From an uncultured Collinsella sp. (GTDB lineage Bacteria > Actinomycetota > Coriobacteriia > Coriobacteriales > Coriobacteriaceae), in NCBI GenBank assembly GCA_900554255.1, contig USGN01000067.1, positions 1 through 6,741 on the forward strand: a stretch of 6,741 nt of DNA, in the 5' to 3' direction. The translations under genes and the position numbers were made by a program. Position 1 is the stretch's first letter; every line of letters begins with the position of its first letter. This document shows, piece by piece, positions 1 through 5,248 of this stretch. Below the pieces are notes generated by a model. That model made no database searches and was not told the DNA's origin. It saw nothing but the letters and a program-made list of their open reading frames with translations.

Positions 1-658
1 CCCCTGTCATAGTCGCGCTTTTCCGCAGTATACCAACCGATAAACGGCCAATCATCGCCGTACTTGTCGCCGTTATCGAAGGATATTTCCCAATCTTTAG
101 GATTATCTGACCCCTTGTAGGCGCCAGCACGTCCGGCAAGGTTTTCGTTATAGGACATATAAAAGCCCTCGCCGCTGTTCCCCGCGTGGTCCCAAACATT
201 CGACGAATAGAGACAATGCTGACCTTCATGTCACTCAAGCCATTTGCGCGACGAATTCCATTGACGGCATTCATGTAGGTCAGGGTATTCTGCAGATTCA
301 CGAGCGAAAAAGCATTGTCAGCGTCAGATGCATCCAAGTTGACATAGTCGTCATACCATGCCGCCTTGTTAGCAGACCCATCAAGTAACTTCGCCGCATC
401 GCTCGCGTTGGCACGCTGAGCAGCAGTAAACGACGTACTACTTGCGATGTGATTCATAAAGCCAAGCAGGCCAGCCTTGACAGCATCCGTATCCACCGTC
501 ATGTTTGCTTTTAGCTCAGAAATCTGCTGCTCAAGAGCTTTGACGTTTGCGCTGGCCGTGTTGTATTCATCATTCGCTTTGTTGTAGTCGCTGGTAGCAT
601 TCTCAAGAGCGCTTTTCTTCTGCTTTGCGACCTCTGCCAGACGGTCGTACTCTGTCTT
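1..658 (-). pseudogene. C-terminal part of a secreted coiled-coil/CAP (SCP-like) domain protein, broken and cut by the window edge
   Basis: Read on the minus strand directly after the TAG at 659-661, the same frame stays open and continues the coiled coil (starting KTEYDRLAEVAKQKK). It then enters a helical segment ending in YMNAVNGIRRANGLSDMKVS at about 221-280, which resembles the start of a CAP domain (PF00188). From about position 215 leftward the family sequence is found in another frame (minus codons beginning at positions equal to 2 modulo 3, against 1 modulo 3 before). That frame gives LYSSNVWDHAGN, then ENLAG at about 135-149, then WPFIGWYTAEKRDYDR at the edge; His, Glu-Asn-Leu and Trp-Tyr are CAP core signatures. 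So one base, or a longer stretch not divisible by three, is missing near 212-223. Neither frame meets a stop before the edge. CAP proteins are usually extracellular, and the ligand here is unknown. I infer a decayed gene; a sequencing error at the frame change is the main alternative. Confidence 0.8.
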
Positions 659-1855
659 CTAGTCGGCCTCGGTCTGCTGAGCTTGCTCGTAAGCAGCCTT
701 GGCGGTGTTGTATTTGCTGGTCAAATCACCGAGTTTGCCGTTGGCTTCGTCGTATGCAGTCTGCGCTGACGAAACGGCAGCGTTGGCGGCGTTGACCTTT
801 TCCTGCGCGGCGCTGGCATCAGTCTGTGCGGCCTGGAGGTTCGTTTGTGCGGTGGCGTCGGCAGCCTTCGCGGCATCAAGCTCGGTCTGCGCGCCCTTGA
901 GCTCACCGGCAGCAGCTTTCTTGGCGGCCTCAAGCGCTTTTAGATCGATGCCCGTGCCCGAGATGGCGGCATCGAGCGCTTTCTGGGCGTCGTTCAGCTT
1001 ATCCTGGGCGTTGCCGCACGCGGTGGTCGCAGCGGCAAGGGCATTGGCGGTCTCCTGCTTCTTGGCCCGGGCAGTCGTCAGAGCAGACTCGGCATCACCC
1101 TTTGCCTGCTCAGCATTGTCGGCGGCGGTCTTAGCGGCATCGAGCTCACCCTCGGCCGTCTTCACATCGGCATTCGCCGCATTGAGCTTGGCCTGCGCGT
1201 CCTCGACGGCCTTCTTGGCGGCCTCGTACTCGTCCATACCCATGGCCTCGAGCTTGGCTTGCGCATCGTCGAGGGCCTTCTTGGCCTCATCCTGCTTTGC
1301 CTTGGCGTCCTTGAGCGCCTGGGTCTTATCCTCGACACTCTTGTTGGCCTGATCGAGCTGATCGTTCAGGTCGCCCAGCTTCTTCTGCTGCTGCTCGGCC
1401 TTGTCAACAGCCGTCTTAAGCTCGTCGATCTTCTCCTGAAGCGCGGCTGCCTCGGCCTCGTTCTGCTCGGCGGCGTTATCGGTCACGGTCTGCGAGGCCT
1501 GATTCTTTTGCTGCTGCGCCTGCTTTTGAGACTGGCCCGCCGCGTCGGCTTTCTTCTGGGCGGCATCGTAGGCAGCCTGAGCGTCCTTGAGCTGCTTTGC
1601 CGACTCCTCGGCCAACTGGGCAGCCGTCTTTACGACCGCCTGGTTGCCGGTGGCAACGGTGTTCTCGATAGCGCTGTCGCCCTTCGTGGCGTCACCGTTA
1701 TCTGCCGTCGGTGCGGCGATTGCCGCCAGCGGCGACATGAGCGGCTGAGCGATGAGGCCCGCCGTCAAAACGGTTGCGACGGCGCGGTTGGCAACGCCCT
1801 TGACGTTGACGGCCTTGGCCCGAGGCTCAAAGTGCTGTGGAATATAGTTTGCCAT
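659..1855 (-). CDS. Secreted Ala-rich coiled-coil protein, N-terminal part of a CAP-domain protein ended by an in-frame TAG
   Basis: The 398-residue reading frame starts at ATG 1853-1855, with GGGAG at 1862-1866 six bases upstream. Residues 1-20 are polar and basic, 22-46 are hydrophobic, and AIAAP at 45-49 looks like a signal peptidase I site, so export is likely. Residues about 75-398 are almost entirely Ala/Lys/Glu/Asp/Gln heptad-like sequence (for example KKAVEDAQAKLNAANADVK), predicting long coiled coils. There is one cysteine (Cys280). The frame stops at TAG 659-661, yet coiled-coil sequence continues at once after it in the same frame and leads to a CAP domain, so this is probably the front part of a longer gene. 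TAG is one base from CAG, AAG and GAG (Gln, Lys, Glu), all common in this repeat. The truncated product could still be secreted but would lack its effector domain. It may act as a wall spacer or adhesin stalk; that role is inferred. The gene is transcribed divergently from the DUF389 gene. Confidence 0.75.
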   Translation of the reverse strand: MANYIPQHFEPRAKAVNVKGVANRAVATVLTAGLIAQPLMSPLAAIAAPTADNGDATKGDSAIENTVATGNQAVVKTAAQLAEESAKQLKDAQAAYDAAQKKADAAGQSQKQAQQQKNQASQTVTDNAAEQNEAEAAALQEKIDELKTAVDKAEQQQKKLGDLNDQLDQANKSVEDKTQALKDAKAKQDEAKKALDDAQAKLEAMGMDEYEAAKKAVEDAQAKLNAANADVKTAEGELDAAKTAADNAEQAKGDAESALTTARAKKQETANALAAATTACGNAQDKLNDAQKALDAAISGTGIDLKALEAAKKAAAGELKGAQTELDAAKAADATAQTNLQAAQTDASAAQEKVNAANAAVSSAQTAYDEANGKLGDLTSKYNTAKAAYEQAQQTEAD

Positions 1856-1896
1856 GGCTTTCTCCCTTTGACACGGATGTATCCATACGCCTCAAA

Positions 1897-2002
1897 ATGT
1901 AGGAGCTGATTTTTGAATTCTGTTGCGCAACATTGGTCACCAGCGGATTTTTTGAAATTCGCGCTCTCGTGCTTCACAATTTCGTCACATATGTAGGAGC
2001 TG
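1897..2002. repeat. 12-bp direct repeat ATGTAGGAGCTG, two copies
   Basis: ATGTAGGAGCTG occurs at 1897-1908 and again at 1991-2002 in the same orientation, 94 bp start to start. The copies flank the palindrome at 1921-1932. Flanking bases are only partly similar. Both copies lie upstream of both divergent genes, so they could be regulator binding sites or the ends of a small duplication. No function is shown by the sequence. Confidence 0.5.
1921..1932. promoter_or_regulatory. Perfect 12-bp palindrome TGTTGCGCAACA, candidate operator
   Basis: TGTTGCGCAACA is its own reverse complement and lies 66 bp upstream of the ATG at 1855 and about 230 bp upstream of the ATG at 2163. Twofold symmetry of this size is typical of a site for a dimeric regulator. 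I cannot name the regulator, and a single palindrome may be chance. Confidence 0.35.
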
Positions 2003-2121
2003 GTGCATCATATTCTTGCGGGATCGAATTGAGCCTGTGATTTGCATTTGCTCCCGCGTCATCCGCCCTATCGGATTCCGCATCCAACAGACACCCCGCC
2101 CGCCACGGTGTAGAGTTAAGA

Positions 2122-2147
2122 CAACGGGCGCGTTGCGCGGACCGCGC
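2122..2147 (+). promoter_or_regulatory. Two abutting dyads in the DUF389 leader
   Basis: CAACG-GGCG-CGTTG (2122-2135) is a 5-bp stem with a 4-base loop. It is followed, sharing one base, by GCGCGG-A-CCGCGC (2135-2147), a perfect 6-bp dyad around one base. The second ends only six bases before the GAGGTGG ribosome binding site (2154-2160). The first could fold in RNA. The second is better suited to DNA binding or to pairing with other leader sequence. A role in setting translation of the membrane protein is inference. Confidence 0.35.
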
Positions 2148-2162
2148 TGGAACGAGGTGGAC

Positions 2163-3302
2163 ATGGAACTCGACAAACAACAGATCAAGCGACTGCGCGA
2201 GCGTCATCATCGGCGTCACGGCATCCGCCCCGCTCATAGCGAAGCCATGGAAAACATCACCCGCTTCCTCAAGCGCGCATTCAACATTCGCGAGGGTCGC
2301 GCGCCCTACCACGTAATTCGCAAGCGTTTTGTAAACGGGGCGCGTCTGACTGGCTCCCACCTATGCATCCTGATTATTGCCATGCTTATCGCGAGCATCG
2401 GCCTCGATATCGACTCGGACATTGCCATCGTGGGCGCCATGCTCATCTGCCCGCTCATGGGCTCGGTCCTTGCCATGGCATACGGTATTGCCACGCTCGA
2501 CCGCGAGATTACCGTCGAAGCCGTCGCCAGCCTTGCGCTGCAGATGGCCTTTTGCCTGGTCACGTCCACGCTGTACTTTAAGCTCTCGCCCCTTGGCGCC
2601 ACCACGGCCGCCATCATCGACAACTCGACACCCACCGTCTGGGACCTTACCGTCGCACTCGCAGGCGGCTTTGCAGGCGGGCTGGGCAACTCGCGCGACC
2701 AGGAACCCGCCACGCTCATCGCCGGCGTGGCCGTGGCGACCGCGCTCATGCCGCCTCTGTGTGCGGCGGGCTATGGCATCGCCATCGCAAGCGGGTCGCT
2801 GTTTCTCTCGGCGCTTTACGAGTTTGGCATCAACGTGGTCTTTATCGCACTCGCGGCCGAAGCCGTATTACTTATCTTGCGCGTGCCGCTCAAGCGCGAC
2901 CTCAACGGCGACGGCATTGTAACCGCCGAAGAAGATGCCGAGGTCGACGAGCTATCGCGCAAGGTGCGCCGCCGCATCATTGTGGGTACGGTAGTCTTTG
3001 CCATCCCCTGCATCGTTATGACGGCGGGGTCTATTGGCTCGGCGCAGACCGGCGTGCAGGACGGCTACGGCGTCACCGAAACCACGCGCGAGCTTGCGGC
3101 GGTGCTGCCAGGCTTTAAGGATTACACCGTCGCCGTCGAGACCTCGGCCACCGAAGGGGACGAGGAAGGCATTGTAGAGCGCGAAATCGTCGCCCATGTG
3201 ACGACAAGCGAGGCGCTTGGGGCACACGATCGCCGCGGCGCCCGCAAGCTCATCGACCTCAACGTGCCTGAACTCGACCGCGTGGAATTTGACGTGAAGT
3301 GA
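2163..3302 (+). CDS. DUF389 family multi-pass membrane protein with an EF-hand-like calcium loop
   Basis: The ATG at 2163 is chosen over the upstream TTG 2016 because GAGGTGG at 2154-2160 sits just before it and family-like sequence begins after it; it gives 379 residues. A basic cytoplasmic-looking N-terminus (1-65, rich in Arg, Lys and His) precedes a hydrophobic core. Membrane segments are estimated at 66-82, 86-109, 117-138, 162-177, 184-205, 210-240 and 271-291. GAMLICPLMGSVLAMAYG (91-108) and ATALMPPLCAAGYG (192-205) match the conserved core of DUF389 (TIGR00341-type) proteins, whose biochemical function is not established. The linker at 246-257 reads DLNGDGIVTAEE, a canonical 12-residue EF-hand loop with Asp1, Asn3, Asp5, Gly6, Val8 and Glu12. 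Residues about 292-379 form an acidic soluble tail. The gene stands alone, divergent from the secreted-protein gene and convergent with the sulfotransferase remnant, with no terminator directly behind it. Confidence 0.9.
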   Translation: MELDKQQIKRLRERHHRRHGIRPAHSEAMENITRFLKRAFNIREGRAPYHVIRKRFVNGARLTGSHLCILIIAMLIASIGLDIDSDIAIVGAMLICPLMGSVLAMAYGIATLDREITVEAVASLALQMAFCLVTSTLYFKLSPLGATTAAIIDNSTPTVWDLTVALAGGFAGGLGNSRDQEPATLIAGVAVATALMPPLCAAGYGIAIASGSLFLSALYEFGINVVFIALAAEAVLLILRVPLKRDLNGDGIVTAEEDAEVDELSRKVRRRIIVGTVVFAIPCIVMTAGSIGSAQTGVQDGYGVTETTRELAAVLPGFKDYTVAVETSATEGDEEGIVEREIVAHVTTSEALGAHDRRGARKLIDLNVPELDRVEFDVK

Positions 3303-3316
3303 TGCAGAGCGCGGCC

Positions 3317-3820
3317 CTACAGGTCGTACTTGTACACGCGATAGATGTACTTCTCGGCTTCCATCTCGTAGGTGGCGATGGGCAGTCCATAGCGATCGTA
3401 CTCGGTAAAGGTCTTAGCCTGGCCCGAAGCCACGAGCATACTATTCGAATTGCCGACGCGCTGCGCGCTGCTCACATAGCCCGAAAACAGCACGGCGATC
3501 TGGTCCTCAAGTTCGTAGGTGCGCGCCGTCTCGTCCACTGTAAAGATGCGCCCAAACGAATGCGTGCCCTTGTTGTAGTCGGTCACCACCGCGGAGCCCA
3601 GCTGGCCCCAGTCGAACTTGGGATAGCTCTCAGCCGCACCAAAGTTGTTGTCGTACAGCAGCACCTGGTAGCGACCGGTCGTTGCCATGTCAGAACTCGG
3701 CAGATACGTCACGCTGTGCTGGCCCGCATTGAGCGAAAAATCGCCCTGAGCCTGCAGTAACTTGTCCTCAAAGCCCGAGCCGGCCCATTGCCACTCCTTT
3801 CTATTTCTGGGTCCATCTTC
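3317..3820 (-). pseudogene. 3' remnant of an aryl-sulfate sulfotransferase (ASST) gene
   Basis: On the minus strand the frame is open from just after TGA 3821-3823 to TAG 3317-3319, about 167 codons. It reads KEWQWAGSGFEDKLLQAQG, then GQHSVTYLP, then YQVLLYDNN, FTVDE, SGYVSSAQRVGNSNS and YIYRVYKYDL at the end. This is the C-terminal beta-propeller portion of ASST enzymes (PF05935), which move sulfate between phenolic compounds through a catalytic histidine; the His of GQH is probably an active-site residue. Full ASSTs are around 500-600 residues, so roughly two thirds is missing. Only 16 bp separate the upstream stop from the terminator of the next gene, so the N-terminal part is not present in another frame. 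Possible internal starts (GTG 3710-3712, ATG 3686-3688) lack ribosome binding sites. I judge it a deletion remnant, not an expressed enzyme. Confidence 0.78.
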
Positions 3821-3836
3821 TCACTGTTGGCGGCCG

Positions 3837-3877
3837 AAAATGATCCGTTTTCCTCCGTCCCCGACGGATCATTTTTT
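3837..3877. terminator. Bidirectional intrinsic terminator behind the 3-hydroxyacyl-CoA dehydrogenase gene
   Basis: AAAATGATCCGT (3837-3848) and ACGGATCATTTT (3864-3875) are perfect 12-base inverted repeats with a 15-base loop. On the plus strand the stem is followed by six T (3872-3877); on the minus strand it ends in four T after overlapping the TAA stop of the dehydrogenase gene (3876-3878). It should end leftward transcription of that gene. It is also the first good plus-strand terminator after DUF389, about 540 bp beyond that gene's stop. A competing hairpin, TCCGTC-CCC-GACGGA (3854-3868), shares the 3' arm. Confidence 0.8.
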
Positions 3878-4835
3878 AGTACTTGAAGAAGCCCTCGCCC
3901 GAGCTTTCGCCCAGCTTACCTTCGTCGAGCATTTTCTTGAGGACGGACGCCATAGCCTTAAAGTTGTAGGGCATCATCATCTTTTTGAGCAGCGGGCTCA
4001 CCAAGCCTGGGACCTTCTGATACTGCATGACGATGTTGTAGGCCGTCTGGATACCAACCGTGTCGAATACGCGGAACGGGCCTTTGGGGGCACCGGTGCC
4101 ACGCGTCCATGCGAGGTCGATGCTCTTGGGATCGCTCACACCCGAGACGTACAGGTCCAGGCCCGAAAGCAGCCACGGCACCAGCATGGAATTGAGCAGA
4201 TAGCCGTTCTTTTCCTTGTTGACGGGCAACGCCAGCATACGGATGTCGTTGGCAAAGTCGACGAGCTCATCGAAATAGCGCTTGTCGGTCTGGTCCTGAG
4301 CCATGACCTCGGTCATGTTGTTCTTCCAGATGGAATTGGCAAAGTGCAGCGACAGGTACTTCTCGGGGCGGCCGGTGTACTTGGCAAAGGTACTCGGCAG
4401 CAGCGTGGAGGAGTTGGTCACGACGACGGTCTTTTGCGGGAGAACCGGGGCAAGCTTCTTGTAGAAGTCGATTTTTGCCTGGGTGTCCTCGGCCATAGAC
4501 TCGATGACCAGGTCGGCGTCGGCCACTGCCTTGGCAAGATCGAGCTCCAGCTTGAGCGTGGAGTAGGCACGCTCGACGGCGGCGAGTGCCGCCTCCTTGT
4601 CGAAGGGCTGGCCGCTATCGGCGATACCGGCGCACCACTCGCCAGTACCGTCCGCCATGCCCTCGATAGCAGCGATGTACTCCTCGCGCACATGATCGAT
4701 CTTGGGCTGGGTGCGGCCGATGCTGCCCTCGCTGCGCAGCCAAATCGTTACATCAAAGCCGCAGTAGGCAGCCTGAAAGGCAATCTGGCTTCCCAACACG
4801 CCGCCGCCGGCAACACAAACGGTCTTGTAGCTCAT
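3876..4835 (-). CDS. 3-hydroxyacyl-CoA dehydrogenase, NAD-dependent, short monofunctional type
   Basis: The 319-residue protein starts at ATG 4833-4835, with AGAGAGG at 4844-4850 eight bases upstream. It should interconvert 3-hydroxyacyl-CoA and 3-oxoacyl-CoA with NAD(H) in the cytoplasm, as in butyrate-type or fatty acid pathways. The Rossmann motif VAGGGVLGSQIAF (8-20) gives GxGxxG at 10-15, and AVADADLVIESMAED (103-117) is the second half of the NAD domain. TNSS (140-143), His164, Glu176 and Asn215 match the catalytic Ser, His-Glu pair and Asn of the family. After His164 the usual FNPVP is replaced by FANSIW, a variant I associate with a distinct bacterial subgroup. The C-terminal helical domain ends with the typical GKLGESSGEGFFKY. 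Length is near the family's ~280-320. No thiolase, crotonase or acyl-CoA dehydrogenase lies in view, so substrate chain length is open. It is probably transcribed alone: a long gap lies upstream and a terminator follows. Confidence 0.92.
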   Translation of the reverse strand: MSYKTVCVAGGGVLGSQIAFQAAYCGFDVTIWLRSEGSIGRTQPKIDHVREEYIAAIEGMADGTGEWCAGIADSGQPFDKEAALAAVERAYSTLKLELDLAKAVADADLVIESMAEDTQAKIDFYKKLAPVLPQKTVVVTNSSTLLPSTFAKYTGRPEKYLSLHFANSIWKNNMTEVMAQDQTDKRYFDELVDFANDIRMLALPVNKEKNGYLLNSMLVPWLLSGLDLYVSGVSDPKSIDLAWTRGTGAPKGPFRVFDTVGIQTAYNIVMQYQKVPGLVSPLLKKMMMPYNFKAMASVLKKMLDEGKLGESSGEGFFKY

Positions 4836-5000
4836 GGGACGGTCCTCTCTTACGTAATTCCATAGATGTGTATTTATTCAACCGTAAGGAGGACGCGCGC
4901 TGGAGGTGGGTTCTATAAACGGACGGTAATTTGCGGCGAACGGCAACACCTGTTCATTATCTCTCGATTTTGGAGGCCCCTTTAGCGCTGCTGGACCGCT

Positions 5001-5132
5001 TTTTCGGAAGTGCGGGGGAAAATCGAGTTTCGCCGACCAGACCGGCTTTTTTTACAACAAAACCGCAGGTCACGAGAGCCTAAAAAGGCGGTGTGCTCGG
5101 GAGGTTCGCGTTTTTCACCGCACTTCTGAAAT
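5001..5132. repeat. Long imperfect inverted repeat, 22-base arms
   Basis: The left arm (5001-5022, core GGAAGTGCGG) and right arm (5111-5132, core CCGCACTTCT) match at 18 of 22 positions. Two of the four differences would be G-U pairs in RNA transcribed from the plus strand. The 88-base loop contains smaller hairpins: GCCG/CGGC followed by seven T, and GCCT-AAAA-AGGC. This could be a MITE-like or REP-like interspersed element or a structured noncoding RNA. The window has only one copy. Confidence 0.6.
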
Positions 5133-5185
5133 ACGAGCCCACGGAAGACTGCTGCAAGGTCATTTACGCAACATATGTCCAGTAA

Positions 5186-5220
5186 AAACGGGTGATAACC
5201 GGTACGGCTACCACCCGTTT
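5186..5220 (-). terminator. Intrinsic terminator of the dehydratase-type gene
   Basis: AAACGGGTG (5186-5194) and CACCCGTTT (5212-5220) are perfect 9-base inverted repeats. Read on the minus strand, the stem ends in a run of five T, 29 bases after the TAG stop at 5249-5251. The loop contains ACCGGT and may fold further. Confidence 0.8.
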
Positions 5221-5248
5221 GCCTCACATCTAGCCCAAAGTAGGCCGA

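Larger units (their letters stand above)
1856..2162. promoter_or_regulatory. Divergent intergenic region between the coiled-coil gene and the DUF389 gene
   Basis: These 307 bases must hold the promoters for both the leftward secreted-protein gene and the rightward DUF389 gene. An open frame begins at TTG 2016 and joins the DUF389 frame, but it has no ribosome binding site and its extra residues do not resemble the family, so I treat it as noncoding leader. No pair of -35/-10 boxes on either strand is good enough to call. What stands out is a 12-bp direct repeat, a palindrome, the short dyad GTAT-CC-ATAC at 1879-1888, and two GC-rich dyads next to the DUF389 ribosome binding site. Confidence 0.5.
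4836..5248. other. Intergenic region of about 410 bp with nested inverted repeats, no credible gene
   Basis: The right end holds the terminator of the dehydratase-type gene; the left end must hold the promoter and ribosome binding site of the dehydrogenase gene. The only promoter-like match I see on the minus strand is TTCGCC, 17 bases, TATAGA (about 4909-4937), which is weak. An 81-codon frame at 4982-5227 on the minus strand starts in the terminator and resembles no family I know. The middle (4963-5132) is full of complementary segments: a long imperfect inverted repeat, CTCGATTTT at 4963-4971 against AAAATCGAG at 5019-5027, GCCG-CGGC followed by seven T at 5032-5053, and GCCT-AAAA-AGGC at 5078-5089 inside CGAG/CTCG (5073-5099). 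Confidence 0.6.

Noticed and set aside
1..1855. Repetitive-looking Ala/Lys/Glu DNA as a tandem repeat array or CRISPR
   Set aside because: The similarity is at the heptad amino-acid level; no exact DNA unit recurs at regular spacing.
699..1909. Long plus-strand open frames (699-1352 and 1259-1909) opposite the coiled-coil gene
   Set aside because: They are complements of GC-rich Ala codons in the minus-strand repeat and give low-complexity Ala/Ser/Leu proteins.
2016..2162. N-terminal extension of the DUF389 protein from TTG 2016
   Set aside because: No ribosome binding site, Arg/Pro/Cys-rich sequence unlike the family, and a good site precedes ATG 2163.
3299..3760. 153-codon plus-strand open frame downstream of DUF389
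   Set aside because: Antisense to the sulfotransferase remnant, with no family resemblance or ribosome binding site.
3762..4865. 367-codon plus-strand open frame opposite the dehydrogenase gene
   Set aside because: It is the antisense shadow of a clearly recognisable gene; the translation has no family features.
5032..5053. Plus-strand terminator GCCG/CGGC followed by seven T
   Set aside because: The stem is only four base pairs and no plus-strand gene ends nearby; kept only as part of the inverted-repeat block.
4982..5227. 81-codon minus-strand open frame in the intergenic region
   Set aside because: It overlaps the terminator and both arms of the inverted repeat, has no ribosome binding site that I can see, and its product is unlike any family I know.
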